Shown here: positions 1 to 8,457 of the stretch, piece after piece
Position numbering within the stretch: position 1 is the first letter of the stretch
Layout of the letters: each line of letters opens with the position of its first letter
Source: Dyadobacter sp. 676
GTDB taxonomy: Bacteria > Bacteroidota > Bacteroidia > Cytophagales > Spirosomataceae
Direction of reading: 5' to 3'
Assembly: GCF_040448675.1 (NCBI RefSeq)
Contig: NZ_CP159289.1
Location: 5,501,001-5,565,000, forward strand
Length of the DNA stretch: 64,000 nt
The notes under the pieces: generated by a model
The model's input: the letters and a program-made list of their open reading frames with translations, nothing else
What the model was told of the DNA's origin: nothing
The model's database searches: none
Position numbers and translations under genes: made by a program

Positions 1-293
1 AATGGCGCTAGTGACGTGGCGGGAAACGTGATATTTTGCCAGCTTCCACCGCCGACGGCATCGGAGGTAAAGACTTTGCCCGAGCCTTCGGTTCCATCCT
101 GGATCGTAACTTGTCCGGTTGTTTTGTCGACCTTCATTTTACGGCTGGGCGTAGAGGCCTCCACTTCCAGGTTAGAATTGGGCTCGATCACCGTCGGATT
201 ACTGCCGATTTTAACTTGCGCGAAGCTTGAACTGCATACAATGCCAAAGACAGCGCTGAAGAGCAGTTTTTGAAACACAGCTGATGTTTTCAT
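1..293 (-). CDS. Secreted surface protein, N-terminal part (cut by window edge)
   Basis: The start codon is at 291-293 and the frame is open to base 1, so about 97 residues are seen and the C-terminus lies outside the window. A signal peptide (about residues 1-26, ending SSSFAQ) is followed by QVKIGSNPTVIEPNSNLEVE, nearly the same opening as the 613-residue fibre-like protein at 1736-3577 (QVKIGDNPTTINPGSALEIE). It is therefore probably a paralogue of that exported protein family. It lies 60 bases downstream of the T9SS gene at 354-1676 on the same strand and is likely the third gene of one operon. Function beyond export is unknown. Confidence 0.75.
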   Translation of the reverse strand, partial: MKTSAVFQKLLFSAVFGIVCSSSFAQVKIGSNPTVIEPNSNLEVEASTPSRKMKVDKTTGQVTIQDGTEGSGKVFTSDAVGGGSWQNITFPATSLAP

Positions 294-353
294 TTGACTC
301 AATTGTTAAATCGTAAAAGAAGTTTTTTGCTACGTGCCGTAACGCTACTGTTG

Positions 354-1676
354 CTACCTGTTTACCAAAATTTTTTGCACCGACGTGATCCCACCGTTCC
401 TGGTTATATGAACAGCGTAAATGCCGGTTGGCAAGGATGTGACATCGATAGCGCCACCGCCAAGGCCTTTCGAATGGTACACTTTCAGCCCCTTTGTGTT
501 GAACATGGTGACCTCTTTGACAGTCCGGCTTTCTTTTACATGCAGCTTATCCGTTACCGGGTTAGGATATACGGAGAGCTCAGGCGTCGAGCCATCAACA
601 CGCACATTACGGACGCGGCTATATGCAAACGTCCCGTCCAGATCGATCATCTTCAATCGATAGAGGTTTTCTCCTTCGGCGGGTTGAATGTCAACGAAAC
701 TATATTCGACCCGAACGGTGCTTTCGCCCCGCGCCGCGACGTCTCCAATTTTATCCCAGGATTTGCCATTCAGGCTCCGCTCGACCTCGAACCTCGCCGC
801 ATTCATCTCTTCGGTCGTTGCCCATTTTAATGCAACAGCATTGCCCTCGCGCAATGCGTCAAAACTGGCCAAAGTAACAGGCAAAGGCACGTCCCTATAA
901 GCCAGCGTATAAATAGTGTATGTACTTGGGATAACAGGGCTTTGTGTGGTAATTGATCCGGCTGTAAGGTCACTGGCACCACCCAGGATGGATGTGGCAT
1001 CTACCACCGACGGTATTGCCAGCCATTGGGTGCCATTCCAGCCGGCAATCGTCAGTTTATCGAGCTGTCCTGTCGTGAGCGTCGTGACATCACTTGCCGC
1101 ATCCCAGGTCAATGTGATCGGGGTCGCGTTGTCCCCGTCGATATCCCAATACTCGACCGGACTGACAGAGGTCAATGCTTCCTCGAACGAGCTGGTAGGG
1201 TAGGGCCCTCCGGCGGGAAGGATGGGGTAGTCACCTCCCGCCAGGTTACTGGTGATGGCGGTACTGGCGTCAGCGTGATAGTAGGCGCCAGTGGTTCCGT
1301 CGCCTTGGGCAGCAAAAGGGCCGTAGAACCCGTTGTCGCCCACCGGAAAGACAAAGAGCGTCGTCCCATATTTTCTTACGAAACCATCCACATGCGCGGC
1401 ATCGGCCCCTCCATTGTGTGAAGCTGACGGCGCAAAGTTCAGGATGCCAGGCGTACCGGTCCGCTCGGTACCAATGATACCGGGTAGGGCGCCGGCGCCA
1501 CCGTTGGCGAAATCATGATTTCCAAAAAAGGTCATTTGCGCGCCGCCGAAAATGTACGTGTTACCAGTGCTCCCTTGCTGGGCGAAAGTCGAATGGGCCA
1601 ATAGTGAAGACAATATCACGACATACGCCCGCCTGCCGGTTACTAGCCCTGCAAGGTAAGTAAAACTTAATTTCAT
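354..1676 (-). CDS. T9SS-secreted protein with C-terminal sorting domain
   Basis: A 440-residue exported protein. A signal peptide covers about residues 1-33 (ending STFAQ). The middle is low in recognisable motifs. From about residue 262 there is a fibronectin-like module starting LPVTLASFDALREGN, with KWATTEE and FEVERS motifs, and from about residue 365 a type A T9SS sorting domain (YPNPVTDKL, then IYAVHITRNGG and a terminal KILVNR). The same C-terminal cassette (module plus sorting domain) occurs in the proteins at 8458-12822 and 14494-16686. The known role of the sorting domain is export through the type IX machinery and attachment to the surface. It lies 59 bases after the 613-residue gene, so they are probably co-transcribed. 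Substrate or partner cannot be read from sequence. Confidence 0.85.
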   Translation of the reverse strand: MKLSFTYLAGLVTGRRAYVVILSSLLAHSTFAQQGSTGNTYIFGGAQMTFFGNHDFANGGAGALPGIIGTERTGTPGILNFAPSASHNGGADAAHVDGFVRKYGTTLFVFPVGDNGFYGPFAAQGDGTTGAYYHADASTAITSNLAGGDYPILPAGGPYPTSSFEEALTSVSPVEYWDIDGDNATPITLTWDAASDVTTLTTGQLDKLTIAGWNGTQWLAIPSVVDATSILGGASDLTAGSITTQSPVIPSTYTIYTLAYRDVPLPVTLASFDALREGNAVALKWATTEEMNAARFEVERSLNGKSWDKIGDVAARGESTVRVEYSFVDIQPAEGENLYRLKMIDLDGTFAYSRVRNVRVDGSTPELSVYPNPVTDKLHVKESRTVKEVTMFNTKGLKVYHSKGLGGGAIDVTSLPTGIYAVHITRNGGITSVQKILVNR

Positions 1677-1735
1677 ATTCCTTGACGTTTAAGTTGGTAC
1701 GGAAAAGTGCGTTGCACCGGGTGCTCCGGTGGCCA

Positions 1736-3577
1736 TTACTTGCTGACGGCATCTGCGTGAATGGTTTGCTCGCCCACCGATTTTTGAAGGGATTTCATTT
1801 GATCAACCAGTGATGCAATTGCCTTCTCCGTGGACTCTGCCTTGGCGGCAATGGCGGCTAACTTTTTGTTTTCGGCCTTTAACGCCTCGATCTGCGCCTG
1901 TTGCTCCTGAATGGCTTTGGTAAGTACTACAGTCATTTCCGCATAGTTGACACCCAATGTTTTCATGGAGTCAGAGGCGATAGTAACGAGCTCAGGCATA
2001 GCCAATTTTATTTGCTGCGCCACAAATCCTATTTTATGATTATGGCTCAAAGCTTGATCCTTATAGCGGTATCCAATGGTGCGAAGCTTCATTACTTCCT
2101 TAAGGCCGTAGGTATTTTCGGTGATATCTTTTTTAATACGGATGTCGGACGGCGTGATGGTTCCGGAGGCAAGGATATTGCCTATTACATGCAATGGTTC
2201 CTGGGGTGCATTGGTATTAATACCTACTTTCACATTCGGCGTTGACTGTGTATTGGTTAGTACAATATCGCCGGTCCCATTATGCACCAATCCGAAGTCA
2301 TTGGAAGTAGCGGCACCCGAGTTGGCCCATAGCCTCAAGAACGTTCCCTGCACACCATTGTAAAACTCATGGTGTAGGGCATTAGCATTAGTCCACAAAT
2401 TTGCTGCCATGTTTGTAGCTGTATTTTGGTAAAAAATGCCGCTGGCCAAATTTGGGGACGACACAAATAAGCGACTAGTTCCCGGATCAGCAGTCCCTAT
2501 GCCTACATTGCCGTTTTCCATAATTTTCAGACCGGTACCAATTGTATTTGAGCTCCAAGGGGCGATTACAAGTCCGTTGTTTGGCTCACCCGCTACATCT
2601 CCATCTGTCGAAAAAATCATATGCGCATCACCGTCCTTCACTAGATTATTATATGCGCCGGCCGTCGCTGTCGTTTCGAAGAATAAAAACCTGTTGTCGG
2701 GTCGGGAGAGCCGGGCAATAGTTGAGCCAAACACGGGTACCTCTGTTTCCTGTACATGCAATCTGGCGGCAGGTGAAACAGTATTGATACCGATGTTACC
2801 GTTTTGGTGAATATACATCCGGTTTGCGCCGCTGGCAATGAACTGCAGGTCACTTAAGTTGGTAGTGCCGTCGCCGCGGTATTGGCTGTTGATGGCGGCG
2901 GAATTTGCATTGGAACCATTGATGCGTGGAACAAAATTCATTGAACCGATATAAGTACCATTGGCAACGTTTCCGGGAGCAGCTTCTGTACCTGTTGCCG
3001 AGAACATCACCACACCAGGGGCCGTTTCTGTACCATAGGAGTGAATCTGAATATCATCAGCTGGTCCAAGTCCACCACCGTTGCTTACAACAGCAAGGCG
3101 GCCTAAGCCAGGACTTTGCGAGCCTACAGTTACATTACCCGTCTGGTAAATATTCTGGGTATTGTCAGTGGCAGGGGTGGTGGTTCCCTGTACATTCCAT
3201 GGTTCCTGGCTTGCTGCGGCTGCTCCCGCCTTTTTGCTTACCCATCCGTTACCATCGAAATAATATTCGCCAGCACCGGCACTTGGATACGAAGCATTTG
3301 AACTAGTGATACCTGTGTTTGTATTGTACACGCTCATACCGGCAGCCGGCGTACCGGCAAGTCCCCAGGTTGTCGTATTTGAAAGCGATATACGTGGTAT
3401 CAGCAGTCCCTTATTGCTGCTTTCAATTTCCAGCGCAGAACCCGGATTGATGGTAGTGGGGTTGTCGCCGATCTTCACTTGCGCGTAGGCAGTTTCTGTT
3501 GCAGCCAGACAGGCAGCCGCCATGCCAAGAATTTGCAGGTGCCCCAGAGGGCCCCTGAATTTTAAAAGTGTCATCAT
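1736..3577 (-). CDS. Exported fibre-like protein with S74 intramolecular chaperone domain
   Basis: 613 residues. The signal peptide is about 1-33 (ending AYAQ). Repeated short motifs of the type GNVGIGTADPG, GNIGINTVSPA and VGINTNAPQEPLHV resemble beta-helical tail-fibre repeats. From about residue 475 the segment SDIRIKKDITENTYGLKEV leads into YRYKD and KIGFVAQQI, the hallmarks of the peptidase S74 / endosialidase chaperone family, which trimerises and often self-cleaves. A coiled coil of about residues 550-610 (AQIEALKAENKKLAAIAAK) ends the protein. Two ATGs open the gene (MM); the first is used here. It heads a minus-strand operon of three exported proteins. Likely a surface fibre; the ligand is unknown. 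Confidence 0.85.
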   Translation of the reverse strand: MMTLLKFRGPLGHLQILGMAAACLAATETAYAQVKIGDNPTTINPGSALEIESSNKGLLIPRISLSNTTTWGLAGTPAAGMSVYNTNTGITSSNASYPSAGAGEYYFDGNGWVSKKAGAAAASQEPWNVQGTTTPATDNTQNIYQTGNVTVGSQSPGLGRLAVVSNGGGLGPADDIQIHSYGTETAPGVVMFSATGTEAAPGNVANGTYIGSMNFVPRINGSNANSAAINSQYRGDGTTNLSDLQFIASGANRMYIHQNGNIGINTVSPAARLHVQETEVPVFGSTIARLSRPDNRFLFFETTATAGAYNNLVKDGDAHMIFSTDGDVAGEPNNGLVIAPWSSNTIGTGLKIMENGNVGIGTADPGTSRLFVSSPNLASGIFYQNTATNMAANLWTNANALHHEFYNGVQGTFLRLWANSGAATSNDFGLVHNGTGDIVLTNTQSTPNVKVGINTNAPQEPLHVIGNILASGTITPSDIRIKKDITENTYGLKEVMKLRTIGYRYKDQALSHNHKIGFVAQQIKLAMPELVTIASDSMKTLGVNYAEMTVVLTKAIQEQQAQIEALKAENKKLAAIAAKAESTEKAIASLVDQMKSLQKSVGEQTIHADAVSK

Positions 3578-3589
3578 AAGCTGTTCGTC

Positions 3590-3632
3590 TGATTAATAGA
3601 GTAAAAAAATTTGATTAATAGAGTTAAAAAAA
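3590..3632. repeat. Tandem 20-21 bp repeat upstream of fibre-like gene
   Basis: Two direct copies of TGATTAATAGAGT followed by an A-run sit at 3590-3609 and 3612-3632, ending 13 bases before the start codon of the minus-strand gene at 3577. Their spacing of 22 bases is about two helical turns. They lie in the 5' leader or promoter and could be a regulator site; this is inference. Confidence 0.6.
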
Positions 3633-4603
3633 CATGAAACCGGCATCATTGATTTGTAAGGCAGTTATCAATGGCAATACACTCCAGAAAAGCGGTTGTT
3701 GCAGGCCATGGAAAGGGTATAGTCTACCGGTTATGCCTAAACGTTGTTGGCATTTAAAGTGATAAAAGCTAGTAATGCTAATGTGCACGGCATTTGGCCC
3801 GTGTGGTGCCTTCGTTAACCGGCGGCAGCCCGGGCCGCTGTTAGTCTTCCCTAGCCGGAAAAAAGTTGATGCATGGTGATGCATCTATGTTCTTCCGGAA
3901 GGTGCAAACAACAACGGGTAATGGTTAATAATGATGTGGAAACCATCAACGAGGCACACTGATAACAAAACTCTTCTTTCATACAAGTCATCGTTACTTA
4001 GAGTCAGGTAATTAAGGCAATGTGCATATCCCAACGACCGATTCCGATCGGCCGCTCATCGGCCGTCCCTACATCATCCCGGGCCGTCCACTCGTGCAAC
4101 TGAAAGCAGCTGAAAAAAGCAAACCAGGGATGTGCCAGCGTGTGCCGGATTTAAGTGCGCTTGGCACATAGAGACATTAAGGACAAAGCAATCAAACTAA
4201 CGAGCTGTTATAGGAGATAGGAGGAAACGATTTTTCATAGGCGTTCTCATTAACGATGGTTTTTTAGTGTATGCTAGTAACATCCAAATATAAACGGGCT
4301 CAAAACAAAAAGTATTGAATGTATCGGCTAATGTTCGAATTTTTTTGATAAAAATGTTTACATCGCCGTCGCCTCCCCGGTAGAAGTAGCTTGAAGGATA
4401 GACCTTTGCTGCTTTTCTTGAACGTTCCGGCTAAGTTTGATCGTGCTGCTAGAATTCGTTCTATAAAAACTTTGATTTTAATACGCGACACGTCAAATTA
4501 GCGCACTCAAAATACCTCGGCCTACGATTTGATTTCATTTTAGCTGCTAAAAAGGCACTATGGTATTCTCATGTCCATTGGCTAAAAAATCTGAAACACA
4601 TTG
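3633..4603. other. Intergenic region with GC-rich clusters and a shared motif
   Basis: No convincing gene is seen in about 970 bases. Three unusually GC-rich patches stand out against AT-rich surroundings: 3821-3841 (CCGGCGGCAGC followed by CCGGGCCGCTG), a tandem 11-mer at 4047-4068 (ATCGGCCGCTC, ATCGGCCGTCC) and 4078-4089 (CCCGGGCCGTCC). At 4283-4333 lies one copy of a motif found again at 13005-13053. Confidence 0.5.
4283..4333. promoter_or_regulatory. Shared upstream motif, copy 1
   Basis: A copy of the motif seen at 13005-13053, ending TTGAATGTATCGGCTAAT. It lies about 270 bases upstream of the AraC gene at 4604 and 700 bases upstream of the minus-strand fibre-like gene. On the minus strand it reads TATATTTG at the place where copy 2 reads TACATTTG, matching the TAnnTTTG promoter element. 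Confidence 0.45.
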
Positions 4604-5395
4604 ATGAAAAGCACCACAAACGAACGGATAGGTATAGAAGCATTGTCGAAATCAGGACTAGCATTTGTTGCTGAAACGACAGCTAATCAAAACGCATCAA
4701 ATAGGTATGGATACACTTTGGCGATTACGATGATGCGGCCATTCAATTGCATTCTTGCTGCGAATGAACAGATAAAGACATTTGGGTTTATAGTAAACCG
4801 GAATGTAAATCACATTTTTTTAGACCCAGGAACGGTCGTATTTGTCGCATACTTCGAGCCCAAAAGTTACTGGGGGCAAATAGTCGCTCCGCTCCTGGGC
4901 GCAAAGCCCTTTTTTATATTGGATGAAATACTCTCGCAGGCTCAAAGCGATATCGAGCTACTGGCAGGTCCGTTTGAGACAAACTACTGTGTATTAAGTG
5001 ATTACGTATACAATATCCTTGCTCTCATGCCGAAGCAGCAAATGAATATCCAGGCCTGGTTGACCGGTAACAAGCGTATTTTGCCTGCCCTTCGATTGAT
5101 CGAAGAGAGTGTGGATAAACCGCTTGAACTCAGCCATATAGCTGCCTTGTTGAATTTGTCCACGGAGCGGGCCCGGCACTTATTTGTGACGGAAGTAGGC
5201 TTGCCGTTTTCACAATACATTTTGTGGTGCCGTCTCCGCAAGACAGTAAATGCGTTGACTTCCGAAAAAATGAGGTTTTCAGAGGCTGTGGGCATGTTTG
5301 GATTTGCGGACCAGGCTCATTTTACACGCACCTTTAAGAGTATTTTCGGGGTGCCGCCTAAGACGTTTCTCGACAAAAGTAAAGTAATTCTATAA
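4604..5395 (+). CDS. AraC-family transcriptional regulator
   Basis: 263 residues from the ATG at 4604; a TTG directly before it at 4601 is a possible but less likely start. Residues 1-150 form a sensor-like domain without clear motifs except GFIVN and EPKSYWG. Residues about 165-262 form the AraC double helix-turn-helix: LELSHIAALLNLSTERARHLF, then YILWCRLRKTVNAL, FADQAHFTRTFKSIFGVPP and KTFL. It is a paralogue of the AraC gene at 7570-8394 (shared GFIVN, EP-S-WG, RHLF-E-G-P, YILW and FGV-P motifs). It is the first of four consecutive plus-strand regulators. Target genes are unknown; the neighbouring surface-protein genes are candidates by position only. Confidence 0.85.
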   Translation: MKSTTNERIGIEALSKSGLAFVAETTANQNASNRYGYTLAITMMRPFNCILAANEQIKTFGFIVNRNVNHIFLDPGTVVFVAYFEPKSYWGQIVAPLLGAKPFFILDEILSQAQSDIELLAGPFETNYCVLSDYVYNILALMPKQQMNIQAWLTGNKRILPALRLIEESVDKPLELSHIAALLNLSTERARHLFVTEVGLPFSQYILWCRLRKTVNALTSEKMRFSEAVGMFGFADQAHFTRTFKSIFGVPPKTFLDKSKVIL

Positions 5396-6028
5396 TTATG
5401 ACAGGTCAAAGTGTAAAATAGCCGCTACGTACAATACATTATCATTTATGGGTCATAACTTTGGACAAATTTAATAAGAATAGGATAGCATGCCGCAGAA
5501 CAAATCTAATTTGCCCTATGTTGCAGCGGGTGAATTTGTAAATGTTCTTTTAATGTGCATTGCCGTGACAATTTTCATTGCTTAGTTTGTTGTTCTCTTA
5601 TTATTTGCTTTAAGCGAAGTACATTTGATACATTCAATAAGAGCCAGGGGAAAGGGGTTGACCCCTATACAAATAAATCTAACTAGTGTACTTACTGGAT
5701 GCTATTTCCTAATTATAATTATAGTTATCAGTCGCCGGTGATAACTCAATATTTTATCGTACCACGCATATTTTCTCAAATGTAAGAACTAAATGGATAG
5801 GGTTAATTATTAACTGTAATTAAAGTGCCTAACGGAATTTTAATTATAGATCTGAATCTTACCTAAGATCGAATCCAAATGGTTTCTACAATTGGTGTGG
5901 TTATTAGCAAATAGTGCTCGGTTCTAAATAGTGACAAAAAACGTATATATACATGCGTTCTAGAAATATTCATCGATAATGGTTTGGTCGGGACGGGCAA
6001 CATTTACTAAACCCTCATGCGGTAAATA
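5396..6028. other. AT-rich intergenic region with dyads
   Basis: About 630 bases without a gene. It holds the dyad at 5724-5745, the 15-base sequence TCAAATGTAAGAACT at about 5775-5789 that recurs at about 13008-13022, and an odd palindrome GTTAAT-T-ATTAAC at 5802-5814. All are plausible control sites for the LuxR-type gene at 6029. Confidence 0.45.
5724..5745. promoter_or_regulatory. Inverted repeat GTTATCA-N8-TGATAAC
   Basis: Perfect 7-base arms at 5724-5730 and 5739-5745 separated by GTCGCCGG. It lies about 285 bases upstream of the LuxR-type gene. The size fits a dimeric regulator site; the binding protein is unknown. Confidence 0.4.
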
Positions 6029-6670
6029 ATGAAAATTGCACTAATAGCTACACACGGCTTAATTCAGTTCGGGGTGGCTGCGTTCGCAAGGCAAACAGTA
6101 AGTGATGTAACTCTGACGGTTTTTGAAAGCGCCGTGGAATTCGCATTAAAACCTGCGGATGAGAGGTATGACCTTATTTATATAGACGTAAGTACTGACA
6201 CGCCGGAGTCTATTTCAAACAAGCTTGTATACGTAACTACCTACGCGTCATCTGAAAAGGTAATCGCGTTGGGGATTGATCCAGGCCTGGCAGATATGGT
6301 GGGCTACTTATGGACGGGATGCCATGGTTACGTATCTATACATGCGGGCGAAGAAGAGATGAGGGAATGCCTTACAACGGTGATCGAAAATCGCCGGTAC
6401 ATTTCCCCGGAATTACTCGACGCCATATTAAGGAGCGGTCCCCCGGCCAGCCAGGTGTCTGATTTAAGTAAGCTTCTCTCAAAAAGAGAAAATCAAATCG
6501 CCCAACTTCTAATGCAAGGTCTAAAAACGTCTCAGATCGCACTTGAAGTGGGAACTAAAATGTCGACTATCAGTACAATTAAAAGAAGCATATTCAAAAA
6601 GCTCTCGGTTGACAATACGCTCAGGCTTAAAGAGCTCTTCTATGGTTATCGGCGCAATATAGAAAAATAG
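6029..6670 (+). CDS. LuxR-type response-regulator-like protein with degenerate receiver
   Basis: 213 residues. Residues 1-120 have the layout of a receiver domain: the likely acceptor position keeps Asp in DLIYIDVS, but the N-terminal acidic pair is missing (IALIATHG) and the conserved Lys position is not Lys (GYVSIHAGEEE). Residues about 150-210 are a LuxR/GerE helix-turn-helix (LSKRENQIAQLLMQGLKTSQIA, then MSTISTIKRSIFKKL and NTLRLKELF). No histidine kinase is adjacent. It is a paralogue of the next gene. Family knowledge says the C-terminal domain binds DNA; loss of receiver residues suggests phosphorylation-independent control, which is inference. Confidence 0.8.
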   Translation: MKIALIATHGLIQFGVAAFARQTVSDVTLTVFESAVEFALKPADERYDLIYIDVSTDTPESISNKLVYVTTYASSEKVIALGIDPGLADMVGYLWTGCHGYVSIHAGEEEMRECLTTVIENRRYISPELLDAILRSGPPASQVSDLSKLLSKRENQIAQLLMQGLKTSQIALEVGTKMSTISTIKRSIFKKLSVDNTLRLKELFYGYRRNIEK

Positions 6671-6874
6671 GAACTTTTCGCAGATGAGGTTTCTCGGTCG
6701 GAAACTGCCTAAAACGCCCTATGATGCGCTTTTTATCCTTGCGTAGAAACCATTAAAAGCGTTTGCCAGATCGTGAAAAAAAGCTTTAATCCGGCCTTCG
6801 ACTGTGCCGTAAATAAGGAACGAGCTATATCGTTCTCTGCTCAATGCTCTGTAACACTGTAACACCTATGCCAT

Positions 6875-7510
6875 ATGAACTTTTTAGTCATCGACAGCCA
6901 CTTTCCTTTGAGAACAGGACTTTCAAGTCTAATCCTACAAAATTTTCCATCTGCTCAAATCGACGAATCTAAGACGATCTGGTCGGCGATCCCGTTGCTA
7001 GAAAGCAAGGAGTACGATTTGATCGTGACCGAAATTAATATTGACGTTAGTGATTGCCGGCACCTGATTCGAGTCGCAAAATCAAGGGCGGCTGCTTGTC
7101 GTGTACTGATTTACTCAAAACTTAATGGTGAACTGTTTGCCATACCTCTGATGAAGAACGGTGCAGACGGCTTTCTCTCCAAGAGCTCTGGTAAAGATGA
7201 CATTGTGACTGCCATCCACACTGTACTACACGGCGGAAAATATCTGGACGTCGATCTTCAACTTAAACTGTCGGCTAATACCGAAAGCTTGACGAAAAAT
7301 ACCAGCCACAACCGTAGCGAAAATCTGTCCGGTAGGGAGGCGTCGGTTATGCGCCTGCTGCTGGATGGAAAATCGACGAAGCAAATCGCTTACATTCTGG
7401 GCATCAAATCCAACACGGTAAGCAGCGTCAAGCAGCGCATTTACAAGAAAACATCCGCGAGCAATCCTTTGGAACTTTATTGCCGTGCACAGTTTTTGAT
7501 ATCCCATTGA
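6875..7510 (+). CDS. LuxR-type response-regulator-like protein, atypical receiver
   Basis: 211 residues from the ATG at 6875. The N-terminal 120 residues look like a receiver domain (NFLVIDSHFPLRTGL at the start, GADGFLSKSSGKDD with the conserved Lys), but the phospho-acceptor position reads DLIVTEIN, Glu instead of Asp, a change known to mimic constitutive phosphorylation in some regulators. Residues about 145-205 form the LuxR helix-turn-helix (LSGREASVMRLLLDGKSTKQIA, SNTVSSVKQRIYKK). It lies 204 bases after its paralogue and 59 bases before the AraC gene, so the last two are probably co-transcribed. Confidence 0.8.
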   Translation: MNFLVIDSHFPLRTGLSSLILQNFPSAQIDESKTIWSAIPLLESKEYDLIVTEINIDVSDCRHLIRVAKSRAAACRVLIYSKLNGELFAIPLMKNGADGFLSKSSGKDDIVTAIHTVLHGGKYLDVDLQLKLSANTESLTKNTSHNRSENLSGREASVMRLLLDGKSTKQIAYILGIKSNTVSSVKQRIYKKTSASNPLELYCRAQFLISH

Positions 7511-7569
7511 AGTGGTGTCTGTAGGAGTGCCATCCGGAAACAATAGAAAGTCACCCGAAACCGGCCGGT

Positions 7570-8394
7570 ATGATTGTTTTGGGTACAGGCGTTTACCCGA
7601 TAAATACTAACATACAGGATATGGAAGAGCCTTTACCGAGCGTGGTATCCCTGTGGAATACAAGCTTGTCTTATATAACCAGGAATGCCGATATCAAAGA
7701 CCATCGTCATTATTGCTTTAAAGTCGCCGTCAGCTTAAATCACACCGTCAACTGCTGGATCAGCCAATCACCTTATATTGGAATCCGGGGTTTCATTGTC
7801 AACCAGAAAAAGTTGCATTCATGCGCATCACCCGAAGGCCCGGTGCTGAATAATCTGGTTGAGCCGGAAAGCGCCTGGGGAAGAAAACTTAAGGAACTGC
7901 TGGGTGGCCAGGATTTCATGACGTTCGAACAAGCCTTTGACGTCGGCAATTTAAAGTCTGTCCTGCCAGCCAACTATACCTCATTGTCCAACGATGCATT
8001 GAAATGGCATATTCAACGTCTGATGAGTCTGGTCACAGGGAACGATCAGGATCATCTAGTGCAAATTGACGTGCGGGTACAGCGCGTTCTGCAACTATTG
8101 GATGAAAACCTGTATGTGACGATCCCGCGTAAGCAAATTCAGGAACTGACCTTTCTTTCATTCGAACGCTGCCGGCATTTGTTCGCCCAGGAGATGGGAA
8201 TTCCCATGTCAAGGTATATTTTGTGGCAAAAGCTAAGACGAAGTCTAAAAGACTTGGTAGCTGGCAACGGATCCCTTACGGATGTCAGCAAAAAATACGG
8301 TTTTGCAGATCCGTCACATTTCAACCGAAGATTTAAGCAGGTTTTTGGAGTGAATCCATCCACTTTTTTACTCGAATGCCGTTTGATTATTTAA
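7570..8394 (+). CDS. AraC-family transcriptional regulator
   Basis: 274 residues from ATG 7570, or 257 from the in-frame ATG at 7621; neither has a strong Shine-Dalgarno sequence. The N-terminal 160 residues are a sensor-like domain with GFIVN and EPESAWG. The C-terminal 100 residues form the AraC DNA-binding domain: IPRKQIQELTFLSFERCRHLF, YILWQKLRRSLKDL, then FADPSHFNRRFKQVFGVNP and STFL. It is a clear paralogue of the gene at 4604. It is the last of the regulator set and ends at a terminator facing the large secreted-protein gene on the other strand. Ligand and targets are unknown. Confidence 0.85.
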   Translation: MIVLGTGVYPINTNIQDMEEPLPSVVSLWNTSLSYITRNADIKDHRHYCFKVAVSLNHTVNCWISQSPYIGIRGFIVNQKKLHSCASPEGPVLNNLVEPESAWGRKLKELLGGQDFMTFEQAFDVGNLKSVLPANYTSLSNDALKWHIQRLMSLVTGNDQDHLVQIDVRVQRVLQLLDENLYVTIPRKQIQELTFLSFERCRHLFAQEMGIPMSRYILWQKLRRSLKDLVAGNGSLTDVSKKYGFADPSHFNRRFKQVFGVNPSTFLLECRLII

Positions 8395-8432
8395 AAAAGG
8401 GCTGCGTATCCGGATTGATTGCAGCCCTTTTA
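8393..8432. terminator. Bidirectional intrinsic terminator
   Basis: An A-run leads into stem AAAGGGCTGC (8396-8405), a loop of 15 bases, and GCAGCCCTTT (8421-8430) followed by T residues. It sits between two convergent genes (7570-8394 plus, 8458-12822 minus). A-tract before and T-tract after suit termination in both directions. Confidence 0.8.
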
Positions 8433-8457
8433 CCCGTTGCGGTTAATCTATTAATGG

